The notes below the pieces were generated by a model. It did not search any database. It was not told the DNA's origin and saw nothing but the letters and a program-made list of their open reading frames with translations. Shown piece after piece: positions 35,564-45,242 of a stretch of 49,255 bases of DNA. This DNA is from Bacteroidota bacterium (GTDB lineage Bacteria; Bacteroidota; Bacteroidia; Cytophagales; UBA9547): positions 1-49,255 of the forward strand of contig RDZG01000061.1 in assembly GCA_004293915.1 (NCBI GenBank). The letters are read 5' to 3'. The position numbers and the translations under genes are program-made. Every line of letters begins with the position of its first letter. Positions within the stretch are counted from its first letter, which is position 1.

Positions 35564-38008
35564 TTAAAATTTAAAACTAGCATTAGCACCAAATATAGAT
35601 GGCAAACCATACCAACCAATATCTCCAGCACTTGATCCAGAAATAGAAGCCGAAAACCATTCGGTATAATATTTTTGATTTAAAATATTATTGCCAAACA
35701 CACCAAATTCAAATGTTTTTGTTGCAACGCCAATTTTGGCATCTACCAACCCGTAGGTTGGGTTAAAATCTTCGTTATTGTCGTGCCAAGCTATTTGTCC
35801 TTTAGAGGTATAGCTTATTAAACCTGTTAAATTAAAAGATTTTGAAACAGGTACCACTGATTGCAAACCGATATTGTAGGTGTAGCGTGGCACAAAGGGT
35901 ATATAATTGCCTTCAAACGCTTTTCGGTCGGTACTGCCCGACAAACCTCCTTTTACAATTTTTGCTTCTGTGTATCCTACACTGCCTAAAATATCTAAAT
36001 ATTTTGACGCTCTACATTTGATTTCTGCTTCAAAACCTATCGAACGGCTTTTGTCATAGTTATAATTTCCTATAATCAATCCTTTGCTTCCAAAACTGGC
36101 TGCATATTGTTGTTGATTTGCTAGGTCGATATAAAATGCGGCTGCATTAAAAATTAATCTATTTTTCAATGCAGTTGTTTTAAATCCTAACTCATAATTG
36201 TTTGAAGTTTCAGCTTTATAAAAAGCATCGTATACGGCAGATTTTTCTTGGTTATAACCCCCACTGCGATATCCTAAGCCATAATTGGCATAAAGCATAA
36301 ACTCAGGTGCAAATTTATAAGAAAGCGATAATTTGGGCTGAAGTTGTGCATTTGTAGTGCTTGGATTGGTGTTTGATAATTTGTTTTTTTGCGAAATCAT
36401 ATCATAATCAAAACGCAAACCTGCCGAAGCTGTAAGTTTTTCGGTGATTTTGAAATCACTAAATCCAAATAATGCCAAGGTATTATATGTGTTTGTAAAA
36501 TCGGTTGCAGATTGTTGATTTATAGTTGGAGCACCTGTTAAGGTAGAAAATGGAACACCAAAATTACTGGCTTTTTGATAACTTTGAGTAATGTCATCAT
36601 ATATAAGTGCATCAAGCGACAAAGATTTATTGAGCGATTGAAAAAATGCACCCACACTCCAAGTAAGTCTTGCATTAGGGTTTTGCGACATTAACCTAAA
36701 CTCTTGGTTAAATATTTGGTTAATATTATTTTGTTGTTGTTTGTAAAATTGAATTTTTTGAAAATCTAAATCTCCAAAATAACTAATATTAGAATTGCTA
36801 TATGCCGACACAGACTGAAATCTAACTTTGTTTAAATTTCCAACAATTTTAAGTGTTGTAAACGCATTGCTAAGGTTCGACTGACCCAAAATGTCGCTAT
36901 CAATAACACCACTAAAATCGTTTGGTTTTAATATTGGTTGTCCAAATGGACCAGACGTATAGGTTGGGCTACCTGCCTTTGCATGTGCATAATAAACAGC
37001 ACCAGCTTGGGTTTTAAAATATTGTGCAGTGGCAGTGGCTGTCCAAGTGTCGCTTATTACGTATTTAAGTTGTGCTCTTGCACTTATATCTCGCATATAA
37101 TCGGGAGCTATATTTAAGGTTTCGTTTTTAAAAACGCCATCTCCTTGTTTAAAATTGGCAGAAACTCTATAAAATAATTTGTCTGCTACCACAGCTCCAG
37201 AACTCATAACGCCAATTTTATACATATTACCTTTGCTGTAACCCATATCTATTCTGTTTTTTTGAACATTAGATGGCGATTCAGTAATGATATTTAAAGC
37301 TCCTCCTATGGCATTTTTGCCATACAATGCTCCTTGTGGACCTTTTACCATTTCAATCATCGAAATATCGTATAGTTCTCGGTTCATAATATTAGGATCT
37401 TGCACCGTTACTCCATCTATCACCACCGCTACTGGCGATTCGCCATTTCTAATTTGCGGTATCCCACGCACAATCATAAAATTTGTACCCGCGTTTTGAG
37501 AGGTAGTGAAATTTATGTTTGGCACATAAGGAGCAAAATTTACCAAATTTGTAATTCCTTTTGCCTGAATTTCTTCTTTGGTAAAAGACGTAACCGACTC
37601 TGGTGTTTCTTGCAGCGATTCGGCTCTACGTCTGGCTTCGGTGTTGCTGTTTACAAATCCTTTAACTACCACTTCTGACAGGTTTTTAGTTTCCTCTTCG
37701 AGTGTGTATGTAGCCATATTTGCGTTTTCTACTACTATCTCTTTGTTTACAAACCCTAAATAACTTACTTTTAGGGTTACTGGCAAAGTATCGACATAAA
37801 TTTGAAAATCTCCATTTTCGTCTGTGGCTACAGTTTTGTTTTGTGTTTGAATAATTGCTCCAATAATCTGAGACTTATCGGTAGCAATTATTTTTCCTTT
37901 TACTTTTATTTTTGTAGAAATTGATGTTGATTTTTCAACATCTTGAGCTTGCGCAAAAACTGCAATGCTACTTAAAATTGTAATTACTGAAATTATTTTT
38001 TTAATCAT
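35564..38008 (-). CDS. TonB-dependent outer-membrane receptor
   Basis: An 814-residue outer-membrane transporter. A signal peptide (I-K-K-I-I-S-V-I then A-Q-A-Q) is followed by a carboxypeptidase-regulatory-like domain (about 30-105, with V-A-T-D-E-N-G-D-F and V-S-Y-L-G-F). The plug domain begins at E-S-V-T-S-F-T-K-E-E-I and contains F-M-I-V-R-G-I-P and V-V-I-D-G-V. The barrel ends in an aromatic residue (N-A-S-F-K-F), as needed for outer-membrane assembly. There is no SusD gene, so a siderophore, vitamin or peptide substrate is more likely than a glycan. It is divergent from the avidin-pepsin gene, 179 bp apart. Confidence 0.9.
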   Translation of the reverse strand: MIKKIISVITILSSIAVFAQAQDVEKSTSISTKIKVKGKIIATDKSQIIGAIIQTQNKTVATDENGDFQIYVDTLPVTLKVSYLGFVNKEIVVENANMATYTLEEETKNLSEVVVKGFVNSNTEARRRAESLQETPESVTSFTKEEIQAKGITNLVNFAPYVPNINFTTSQNAGTNFMIVRGIPQIRNGESPVAVVIDGVTVQDPNIMNRELYDISMIEMVKGPQGALYGKNAIGGALNIITESPSNVQKNRIDMGYSKGNMYKIGVMSSGAVVADKLFYRVSANFKQGDGVFKNETLNIAPDYMRDISARAQLKYVISDTWTATATAQYFKTQAGAVYYAHAKAGSPTYTSGPFGQPILKPNDFSGVIDSDILGQSNLSNAFTTLKIVGNLNKVRFQSVSAYSNSNISYFGDLDFQKIQFYKQQQNNINQIFNQEFRLMSQNPNARLTWSVGAFFQSLNKSLSLDALIYDDITQSYQKASNFGVPFSTLTGAPTINQQSATDFTNTYNTLALFGFSDFKITEKLTASAGLRFDYDMISQKNKLSNTNPSTTNAQLQPKLSLSYKFAPEFMLYANYGLGYRSGGYNQEKSAVYDAFYKAETSNNYELGFKTTALKNRLIFNAAAFYIDLANQQQYAASFGSKGLIIGNYNYDKSRSIGFEAEIKCRASKYLDILGSVGYTEAKIVKGGLSGSTDRKAFEGNYIPFVPRYTYNIGLQSVVPVSKSFNLTGLISYTSKGQIAWHDNNEDFNPTYGLVDAKIGVATKTFEFGVFGNNILNQKYYTEWFSASISGSSAGDIGWYGLPSIFGANASFKF

Positions 38009-38104
38009 CGTTTAAGATATTTAGGTTGTTTTTTATTTGCAATAATATATACTAAAATTAATATTGTAACTATTTTTTAAAAAAAATAAAAATTTGATTC
38101 AAAG

Positions 38105-38134
38105 TTGTATTAGTCGATACTTTTTTTAAGTTTG
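38105..38134 (+). promoter_or_regulatory. promoter of the avidin-pepsin gene
   Basis: TTG (38105-38107), 19 bases, then TAAGTTTG (38127-38134), close to the Bacteroidota TTTG/TAnnTTTG consensus. It places transcription start near 38141 and gives a leader of about 47 nt. Confidence 0.65.
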
Positions 38135-38187
38135 CATTATTAATTGTAATTTTAACCAAAAAATTAAACTTTAAAAATGGTAACATT

Positions 38188-39663
38188 ATGACATATATAG
38201 ATATAACAGGAAATTGGGAAAACGAATTTGGTTCAATATTTACCGTTCAAAATGTAGATAACCAAACAGGCATTTTTTTTGGTACTTATAGTTCACACAC
38301 AGGTGCTACAGGTAGCTATTATGTTGTAGGAGTTACTGATTTTATGCCAGACCCAACTACAAACAGCCAAACCGTATCATTTTCTATTTCGTGGCGAAGC
38401 TATACAAGTCCGCCTGTGCCACCACAAACGGGTGATAATTGGGTTTCAGGCTTTGCAGGGCAGCTTCAAATTGCTGCGGATGGCTCGCAACAGATTGTTA
38501 CTACATACTTGTTGCAAAAAAACTCAAATCCAGCAGATAACTGGGGTGCAACTGTGGTGGCAACTGCAACTTTCAAACGCATAAATACCTACCCAAAATT
38601 AGAAGAGCTATCAGATGTTGTTTTGTTTTCGTTGCAAAAAGGAATTTTGACCGAAAACGGTGCTACTCCTTGGTTTGCATCTGTAGGAATAGGTACACCA
38701 AGCCAGTTTTTAAAATTAATGATAGACACAGGTACCGACAATACGTGGGTAACTTCAAGCCAATGCACCACGCAGGCTTGTTTGGCTCACGATACTTTCA
38801 ATGCGGCAAATTCTTCTACTTTTAATACCTTAGACCCAAATCCTAAAATAAAAAGTTTTGGACCTTGGGGAAATATGACCGTTATCGAAGGACAAGATTA
38901 TTTTTCGCTAACTCAAATTCAATCTTCACAAAAAAAAGAAGGTATTATTACCTCTGAAGCCATGAACTTTGAAAATGCGATTAATTATGACGGACCACAA
39001 TTTTTGGAATTAGATTGCGATGGTGGCATTGCTATTCCTTCGCCATTTTGGGAAGCAACTCCAAACACAGAGTCGCTTATGTTGCAACTTTTGAAAGATG
39101 GAAAAATAGATTATGCCATTGCTTCATTTTGGTATAATTCTTCAAATGGAGTTGGCGAGTGTCTTTTTGGTGCGGTTGATTATTCTAAATTCGATTACCA
39201 AACGCTTCGATTTTTTACATTGCAAGAAATTACGGTAACGGGTCTTGGCTATCTTTGGGCATTAAAATTAAATGCTTTTATGGTAAATAATGTGGCGGTT
39301 CAAGCAGGAATTACTAGTTTTGTGCTCGACACTGGCTCTTCAATATTCAAAGCCAACCAGCAAATGATAGATGCTTTGCTAAATGCAGTAACTTTAAATG
39401 GGCAATTACCCATTTCAATTTCGGATCCAAACCTTATGGCAAACTATCCAACTATTACACTTAATTTATGCAACAACTATTATAATCTAACTCCACAACA
39501 ATATTTCATACAGTTATCAACAACGAGTTGGACTATTGGCATACAAACTCTAGACGGCATGCCACAAGGTATGTTGCTAGTTGGCTCGGTGTTTTTAGAA
39601 ACCGTTTACAGTATTTTTGATTACGAAAATAGTATTATTGCACTTGCTAACCCTATTATTTAA
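38188..39663 (+). CDS. avidin domain fused to a pepsin-like (A1) aspartic protease
   Basis: A 491-residue two-domain protein. Residues 4-131 match avidin/streptavidin: I-T-G-N-W-E-N-E-F-G-S (Asn12 and Ser16 fit streptavidin N23 and S27), G-T-Y-S-S (Tyr34, Ser36 fit Y43, S45), Trp69 fits W79, Trp85 fits W92 and Trp119 fits W120. Two ligand positions differ: W108 is Tyr107 and D128 is Ala127. Residues 162-491 match pepsin: W-F-A-S-V-G-I-G-T-P-S-Q, first active-site D180-T-G, a C-T-T-Q-A-C disulphide-like pair, S-S-T-F, and second active-site D381-T-G-S-S. No signal peptide is present and an upstream ATG at 38176 ends at once, so the start is firm. Bacterial pepsins are rare, and I know of no avidin fusion. 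Confidence 0.85.
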   Translation: MTYIDITGNWENEFGSIFTVQNVDNQTGIFFGTYSSHTGATGSYYVVGVTDFMPDPTTNSQTVSFSISWRSYTSPPVPPQTGDNWVSGFAGQLQIAADGSQQIVTTYLLQKNSNPADNWGATVVATATFKRINTYPKLEELSDVVLFSLQKGILTENGATPWFASVGIGTPSQFLKLMIDTGTDNTWVTSSQCTTQACLAHDTFNAANSSTFNTLDPNPKIKSFGPWGNMTVIEGQDYFSLTQIQSSQKKEGIITSEAMNFENAINYDGPQFLELDCDGGIAIPSPFWEATPNTESLMLQLLKDGKIDYAIASFWYNSSNGVGECLFGAVDYSKFDYQTLRFFTLQEITVTGLGYLWALKLNAFMVNNVAVQAGITSFVLDTGSSIFKANQQMIDALLNAVTLNGQLPISISDPNLMANYPTITLNLCNNYYNLTPQQYFIQLSTTSWTIGIQTLDGMPQGMLLVGSVFLETVYSIFDYENSIIALANPII

Positions 39664-39699
39664 AATTATAAATTATTTAACCTAAATACCTAATAAAAA

Positions 39700-40131
39700 A
39701 TGAATATGAATTCAAAGTCTTACTTATCTACAAAATACATTGAAATATACTATGATTTAATTACAAAAATTGGCTATGCTATCTGGAAAGACTATTGCAA
39801 CGAAGAAGATTACAAAAGCACAGTTTTGATTCAAGAAAAAATGATAAATAACGAGTCCTTGAAATTATTGATTTGTGATATACGCGATTTTAAAGGAACA
39901 ACTATTACAAATGCAAATTGGACAAATGATATTGTTCAACCAAGATTGCATAATTCAAGTCTTAAAAAAATAGCATACATTGTTGGCGATAGCGTTTTTG
40001 GAAACTTTACACTTACTGTAATAAAGAAAAAAATTGACGCACATGGTGTACTTTTAACAAATGCTTTTAAAGAATATGATAGTGCCATAAAATGGTTAAA
40101 AGAAGAATTTGCAGAGAAAATAGCTCAGTAA
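39700..40131 (+). CDS. SpoIIAA/STAS-like protein
   Basis: A 143-residue protein with the layout of the SpoIIAA-like (STAS superfamily) group: an opening strand Y-I-E-I-Y-Y-D, W-K-D-Y-C-N-E-E-D-Y, the core strand K-L-L-I-C-D-I-R-D-F-K-G, a strand I-A-Y-I-V-G-D-S-V-F-G, and the closing A-I-K-W-L-K-E-E. Such domains often bind partner proteins, lipids or nucleotides. It follows the avidin-pepsin gene by 36 bp on the same strand and is probably co-transcribed. Function unknown. Confidence 0.65.
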   Translation: MNMNSKSYLSTKYIEIYYDLITKIGYAIWKDYCNEEDYKSTVLIQEKMINNESLKLLICDIRDFKGTTITNANWTNDIVQPRLHNSSLKKIAYIVGDSVFGNFTLTVIKKKIDAHGVLLTNAFKEYDSAIKWLKEEFAEKIAQ

Positions 40132-40967
40132 TGAATTTTGAATTTCGACAATGTTCTTGAAAAGACAACAATATATACTATCTTAGTGTTATTGGAGACA
40201 AAATAAATATACTTAAAATTGTTGAAGAGTTGCCAATTTTGGAGCAATAGTTGTTTCTAGAAAAGTTGACATTAGAACATGAGTTAAAACGCCTGTAATT
40301 GAAAAATAAAAAGTTAAGGTATTACTCATAGAACAACGTAAACCTTGTCTCTATTATAAAAATACGAATAAATACGCAAGAGTGAGTCAGAGCAAAGTAA
40401 AGATTGCAAAAATGGTATAGTCAAACAACGGGCTCACCACTATGTGATATAAAATCGAAACAGAAATTGGCAAAATATTTACACGGATTAGTGAATGATA
40501 TGCGTTCACGAAATCTGCTAAAATAACGGGTATATGCAATTAAACTAGTTTTGATTGGCGACACAAAATACTTGCAACCATCAAGCTTTGTTTCCACCAA
40601 GCTCTCAGGCACAGTTGGATATGATGAACTTGAGCTTTCTGTATGCAAAAAAGAGACAAAATTTAATTCGTAAACCAAAAAAAAGTAGCAGATTTAGTAG
40701 AAATAAAAGCCAAGATATATCTGTTGTTCAAGTAGTTACTTCTACATAACGCGTTTGTCATAAGTTTTCAAAGTAATAGAAATTAAACTACTAATTAAAG
40801 AAAAAGTAGCAAAGGAATGGAACAATAAAACAGAAAATAGAACTACTTTGTTTTCGGATTGGCAACCTACTTAATAAATAGTTTGCTAAAACTAACCTAG
40901 ATATTGTACATAAAAATGTTTACTATATAAGTTTTGCCATTAGGCAAGTTAAAATAATTAGTTTATT
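40132..40967. other. gene-free region, possibly decayed coding DNA
   Basis: These 836 bases hold no intact gene. The sequence is less AT-rich than true spacers here and has scattered protein-like runs broken by stops, for example 40555-40749 on the plus strand and L-A-K-Y-L-H-G-L-V-N-D-M-R-S-R-N at about 40468-40516 in another frame. This could be a degraded gene or transposase, but no family can be named and no terminal repeats are seen. Confidence 0.35.
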
Positions 40968-41357
40968 ATGATTTACAAAATCTTTTTTATTGTTTGTTTA
41001 CTTTATTTATTTGCTTGTAGTACAAGTAATATTACTCCTCAACCAACACAAAATATTGTGAGTTCCGATACATCTATAACATCTGGTAATTTGCAAGTTA
41101 CAGTTTATGACAATGCTTCTAACAAAGTAGCTGGTGCTGATGTGTTTTTGTATTTAAGTTACGATGATATCAAAAGAAATCTATATGTTTTGTATTTGCG
41201 AACCGCAAGCAATGGTTTAGCAAACTTTGGCTATATAAACACAGGCAATTACTACATTAGAGCTTCGGCAAATATTGCAGGTATTCAAAAATCTGATACG
41301 GCAGTAGTGCAAGTGCAATCTCGCAGAGTGATTTTCAAAAACAGTATTTTGGATTAA
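40968..41357 (+). CDS. small lipoprotein with carboxypeptidase-regulatory-like domain
   Basis: A 129-residue predicted lipoprotein. The signal sequence ends Y-L-F-A-C (Cys17). The mature part resembles a small beta-sandwich of the carboxypeptidase-regulatory or SdrD_B type: L-Q-V-T-V-Y-D-N-A, V-A-G-A-D-V-F-L-Y-L-S, then the turn T-A-S-N-G-L-A-N-F-G-Y-I-N-T-G-N-Y-Y. Such domains are passive structural or binding modules. It precedes the MFS gene by 58 bp. Confidence 0.7.
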   Translation: MIYKIFFIVCLLYLFACSTSNITPQPTQNIVSSDTSITSGNLQVTVYDNASNKVAGADVFLYLSYDDIKRNLYVLYLRTASNGLANFGYINTGNYYIRASANIAGIQKSDTAVVQVQSRRVIFKNSILD

Positions 41358-41415
41358 CATCTTTGCAATTTATGTTGTTACAATTTACAATTTTTATACA
41401 CAATAATCATAGATA

Positions 41416-42612
41416 ATGGAATTAAAGAAAGAAAAACTATTGCTAATGACTTTGGCAATGGTGCAGTTTGCAAATATCGTAGATTTTATGATTATGATGC
41501 CGCTTGGTCCGCAATTAATGCGTATATTTTCAATAAGTCCTGAGCAGTTTAGTATTTTGGTTTCTTCGTATGCCATAAGTGCAGGTGTTTCTGGATTTTT
41601 AGGTGCTTTTGTTGTTGATAAATTCGATAGAAAAAAAGTACTCCTTTTTGTATTTGTAGGATTTAATTTAGGTACATTGAGTTGTGCCTTGGCGCCAAAT
41701 TTTGCTTTTTTGATGTCTGCACGCATATTTACAGGTATTTTTGGAGGTATTTTGGGTTCAACTGTGCTTGCAATTATTGGCGATGTGATTCCAAACGAGC
41801 GAAGAGCCTCTGCTATGGGCATGGTAATGGCAGCTTTTTCGGTTGCTTCTATTGCTGGAGTTCCACTTGGCTTATATTTGGCAAATAAATTTAGTTGGCA
41901 TGCACCTTTTATATTTTTAGTTGGCATTTCTGCCATTATAATTTTCCTAATTATTTCTTTTGTACCAATACTAAATAATCATATTCAAAAAAAAGAACTA
42001 CATACAAATCCATTTCATGTTATTACTAATATTGCCAAAAACAATAATCAATTATTAACATTAGTTTTTATGTTTTTTTTGATGCTAGCTCAATTTACGG
42101 TTATCATTTTTATAAGTAAATATATGGTGGCTAATGTAGGCTTTACCGAAGACCAATTGTTTTACATTTATTTAATAGGCGGAATCGTAAGTTTAGCAAC
42201 AGCTCCATTGGCAGGCAAACTTTCGGATAAATATGGCAGAAAACGTATTTTTACAATATTTTGTGCAGTTACTATTATCCCCCTTTTTTTAATTACAAAT
42301 TTGCCCGTAGTGCCAATTTTTATGGCACTTGGCGTAAGTGCCTTGTTTTTTGTAACCCTCACAGGCAGGTCTATACCAGCCTCAACCATTGCTACAACAG
42401 TGGTTTTGCCAAAAGAACGAGGTGGTTTTATGAGCATCAACTCTTCTGTCCAACAGTTATCATCTGGTTTTGCATCTTTTATAGCTGGTAAAATAGTTTA
42501 TACCAATGCTTTAGGCAAACTCGAAAACTTCCATATTGTAGGTTATATTGCTATTGCATGTAGTTTGATAACTATTTATCTTTGTCAGAAAATAAAATCT
42601 ATCGAAAGTTAA
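41416..42612 (+). CDS. MFS transporter (DHA1/multidrug-like)
   Basis: A 398-residue inner-membrane transporter with twelve hydrophobic spans. The span-1 pattern A-N-I-V-D-F-M-I-M-M-P-L-G-P-Q and the motif-A segment F-V-V-D-K-F-D-R-K-K between spans 2 and 3 are drug/proton antiporter features. The second half has L-S-D-K-Y-G-R-K-R, the same motif repeated. The substrate cannot be read. A 45-residue membrane protein gene follows after 3 bp. Confidence 0.85.
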   Translation: MELKKEKLLLMTLAMVQFANIVDFMIMMPLGPQLMRIFSISPEQFSILVSSYAISAGVSGFLGAFVVDKFDRKKVLLFVFVGFNLGTLSCALAPNFAFLMSARIFTGIFGGILGSTVLAIIGDVIPNERRASAMGMVMAAFSVASIAGVPLGLYLANKFSWHAPFIFLVGISAIIIFLIISFVPILNNHIQKKELHTNPFHVITNIAKNNNQLLTLVFMFFLMLAQFTVIIFISKYMVANVGFTEDQLFYIYLIGGIVSLATAPLAGKLSDKYGRKRIFTIFCAVTIIPLFLITNLPVVPIFMALGVSALFFVTLTGRSIPASTIATTVVLPKERGGFMSINSSVQQLSSGFASFIAGKIVYTNALGKLENFHIVGYIAIACSLITIYLCQKIKSIES

Positions 42613-42615
42613 ATC

Positions 42616-42753
42616 ATGAAAAAGGCTCGTTTGCTTTTTATAATCGGCACTGTAATATTTATAATGATTATCATTGCCATAGTTTATGATATGTCGTCTA
42701 AAACAATAAAACCGTGGGAAAAGAAAAAAAACAAAAAAGAGCAGATATTTTAG
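42616..42753 (+). CDS. 45-residue single-span membrane protein
   Basis: A short gene beginning ATG 42616, three bases after the MFS stop codon, and ending TAG 42751-42753. A basic start (M-K-K-A-R) leads into one hydrophobic span rich in Ile (I-M-I-I-I-A-I-V), then Y-D-M-S-S-K-T-I-K-P-W-E-K-K-K and a lysine-rich cytosolic-type tail. The regular signal-anchor organisation and tight spacing in the operon argue that it is real. No family is recognised. It precedes lutB by 54 bp. Confidence 0.65.
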   Translation: MKKARLLFIIGTVIFIMIIIAIVYDMSSKTIKPWEKKKNKKEQIF

Positions 42754-42807
42754 TGAAAACATTATCAAAAACACAAGGTTTAATTTTCATAAATAAGTGA
42801 AAAAATT

Positions 42808-44175
42808 ATGACACACGCATCAGCAGCCGAAGAATTTATAAAAGACGAATCTCGCACCGATTGGCACGATGGTGCTTTGTGGTTTGTGCGATACAAACGT
42901 GATAATGCCGTAAAAAAAGTGCCTGAATGGGAAGAATTGAGAGAAATTGCTTCGCAAACCAAAGCAAATGTGTTGGCAAATCTCGATACCTATTTAATTA
43001 AGTTAGAAGAAAATGCTACTAAAAATGGAGTAAAAGTACATTGGGCAAAAGATGCCGAAGAACACAACAAAATTGTGTTAGAAATTCTCAAAAAAGGTGG
43101 CGTTTCAAAAATGGTTAAAAGCAAATCTATGCTTACCGAAGAGTGCCATCTCAATCCGTTTTTAGAAAAAAACGGCATAGATGTAGTTGATACCGACCTT
43201 GGCGAACGCATTGTTCAGCTCCGTAACGAAGCTCCTAGTCATATTGTGTTACCAGCCATTCATTTGAAAAAAGAAGATGTTGGCGAAACATTTTTTCAAC
43301 ATTTAGGATCCGAAAAAGGTGCATCAGATCCAAAATACCTTGCCGAAGTGGCTCGAAACCACCTAAGAGAAAAGTTTTTGGCTGCAGAAGCCGCACTCAC
43401 AGGCGTAAACTTTGCCATAGCCGAAACTGGCGGTATCACTGTTTGCACCAACGAAGGCAATGCTGATTTGGGAGTACACATGGCTAAAATCCACATTGCA
43501 AGTTTTGGAATGGAAAAACTATTACCACGCCAAGCTGATTTGGGAGTGTTTTTACGATTATTAGGCAGAAATGCCACTGGACAGCCTATCACAGCTTTTT
43601 CTTCGCATTTTATAAAACCAATTGATGGACAAGAAATGCACTATATCATAGTCGATAATGGAAGAACCGAGCAATTAGGCAGAGCCGATTTTAGAAAATC
43701 ATTATATTGTATTCGTTGCGGAGCATGTATGAACACCTGCCCAGTTTATCGCAGAAGTGGCGGACATAGCTATGGTTACACCGTGCCTGGACCAATTGGA
43801 GCAATTCTTTCGCCAAATATCGACCTCAAAAAACACAGTACATTGCCTTTTGCATCTACACTTTGTGGCTCGTGTACAGATGTGTGTCCGGTAAAAATTG
43901 ATATTCACCAACAACTTTACAAATGGCGACAAATTATAGCCTCAGAAGGTGAGTTGCCTTTATCAAAAAAACTAAGTATGAAAGCCATGGGGTTTTTACT
44001 TTCTACTCCGTGGATGTATCGTTTGGCGGGTAAAATAGGTAGAAAAATGGTTTCCATTATGCCTCGTTTTATGATGTATAACAACCTTAACGCTTGGGGC
44101 AAACAACGTGAATTACCTGTTGTTCCCAAAGAAAGTTTTAGAGAATGGTATATAAAAAATAAAAAGCAAGAGTGA
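42808..44175 (+). CDS. lutB: LutB-type iron-sulfur protein of lactate oxidation
   Basis: A 455-residue protein of the LutB/YkgF family, part of the LutABC complex that oxidises lactate. The N-terminal LUD-like domain has T-G-G-I-T-V-C-T-N-E-G-N-A-D-L. Two iron-sulfur sites follow: C301-I-R-C304-G-A-C307-M-N-T-C311-P and C353-G-S-C356-T-D-V-C360-P, each with the ferredoxin-type proline. A C-terminal amphipathic region may contact the membrane. lutA and lutC are not beside it, so any complex would draw partners from elsewhere in the genome. Confidence 0.9.
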   Translation: MTHASAAEEFIKDESRTDWHDGALWFVRYKRDNAVKKVPEWEELREIASQTKANVLANLDTYLIKLEENATKNGVKVHWAKDAEEHNKIVLEILKKGGVSKMVKSKSMLTEECHLNPFLEKNGIDVVDTDLGERIVQLRNEAPSHIVLPAIHLKKEDVGETFFQHLGSEKGASDPKYLAEVARNHLREKFLAAEAALTGVNFAIAETGGITVCTNEGNADLGVHMAKIHIASFGMEKLLPRQADLGVFLRLLGRNATGQPITAFSSHFIKPIDGQEMHYIIVDNGRTEQLGRADFRKSLYCIRCGACMNTCPVYRRSGGHSYGYTVPGPIGAILSPNIDLKKHSTLPFASTLCGSCTDVCPVKIDIHQQLYKWRQIIASEGELPLSKKLSMKAMGFLLSTPWMYRLAGKIGRKMVSIMPRFMMYNNLNAWGKQRELPVVPKESFREWYIKNKKQE

Positions 44176-44275
44176 TTTTTTTATAATTGTGAGTTAGAGA
44201 TTTCGTAGACTAATTCAAAATGCGTACACTATGTAAAACAATTAAGGATTTTTATTTACAACCATTTTTATTTTA

Positions 44276-44283
44276 TATTTTTG
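44276..44283 (+). promoter_or_regulatory. -7 box of GDP-fucose synthase promoter
   Basis: TATTTTTG matches TAnnTTTG and lies 16 bases before the ATG at 44300, so the leader would be about 10 nt. The -33 region is only AT-rich. Confidence 0.45.
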
Positions 44284-44299
44284 TAAAAAATACGATTTA

Positions 44300-45226
44300 A
44301 TGCAAAAAAACAGTAAAATATACATTGCAGGACACAGAGGAATGGTTGGTTCTGCCATTTTGAGAGCATTACAAAAAGAAGGATATTCAAATATTGTATT
44401 TAAAACATCAAAAGAATTAGATTTAACAAACCAAAATGCAGTAAAAGATTTTTTTGAGGCTCACAAGCCTGATTATGTGTTTGTTGCAGCTGCAAAAGTT
44501 GGCGGTATATATGCCAATAATACTTTTAGAGGCGATTTTATTTATCAAAACCTGATGATTCAAAACAATATTATTCATCATGCCCATTTGAACAATGTTA
44601 CAAAATTGATGTTTTTAGGATCTTCGTGTATTTATCCAAAACTTGCACCTCAACCGTTAAAAGAAGAATATTTGCTTTCTGGCTATTTGGAAGAAACCAA
44701 CGAACCTTATGCCATAGCCAAAATTGCAGGTATAAAAATGTGCGAAGCCTATCGTAGCCAATATGGTAGCAATTTTATTTCTGCTATGCCAACAAATATG
44801 TATGGACAAAACGACAATTATGATTTGCAAAACTCACATGTTTTACCAGCTTTAATTCGCAAATTTCATGAAGCCAAAATATCAAACAGCGAAACGGTTA
44901 CAGTATGGGGAAGTGGCACGCCACGAAGAGAATTTTTACATGCCGATGATTTGGCTGAGGCTTGTTTGTTTTTGATGCAAAACTATAACGAACCAACACT
45001 CGTAAACATTGGTAGCGGAACAGATGTTACAATTCGTGAGCTAGCCGAATTAATACAAAAAACAGTGGGGTTTACTGGTAAAATCGTTTTTGATAGTTCA
45101 AAACCTGATGGCACACCTCGAAAATTGATGGATGTAACTAAAATAAATCAATTAGGTTGGAAAGCAAAAATTTCGCTCGAAGATGGTATTAAAAAAACGT
45201 ATCAAGATTTTGTAAATAATAATTAG
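44300..45226 (+). CDS. fcl: GDP-L-fucose synthase
   Basis: A 308-residue short-chain dehydrogenase-type enzyme that epimerises and reduces GDP-4-keto-6-deoxymannose to GDP-L-fucose for surface polysaccharides. The NADP site is [10 protein letters not shown], the catalytic serine is in L-G-S-S-C-I-Y-P-K, and Y-A-I-A-K has the catalytic Tyr-Lys pair. The substrate-binding P-T-N-M-Y-G-Q-N-D and [10 protein letters not shown] are intact. GDP-mannose dehydratase (gmd), its usual partner, is not in the window. Confidence 0.94.
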   Translation: MQKNSKIYIAGHRGMVGSAILRALQKEGYSNIVFKTSKELDLTNQNAVKDFFEAHKPDYVFVAAAKVGGIYANNTFRGDFIYQNLMIQNNIIHHAHLNNVTKLMFLGSSCIYPKLAPQPLKEEYLLSGYLEETNEPYAIAKIAGIKMCEAYRSQYGSNFISAMPTNMYGQNDNYDLQNSHVLPALIRKFHEAKISNSETVTVWGSGTPRREFLHADDLAEACLFLMQNYNEPTLVNIGSGTDVTIRELAELIQKTVGFTGKIVFDSSKPDGTPRKLMDVTKINQLGWKAKISLEDGIKKTYQDFVNNN

Positions 45227-45242
45227 TTGAACACATTTTAAA

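Noticed and set aside
40421-40749. Overlapping ORFs on both strands at 40421-40678 (minus) and 40555-40749 (plus)
   Set aside because: Both are short, low in protein-like character and overlap one another, and no start signal or family supports either. Treated as part of the gene-free region.
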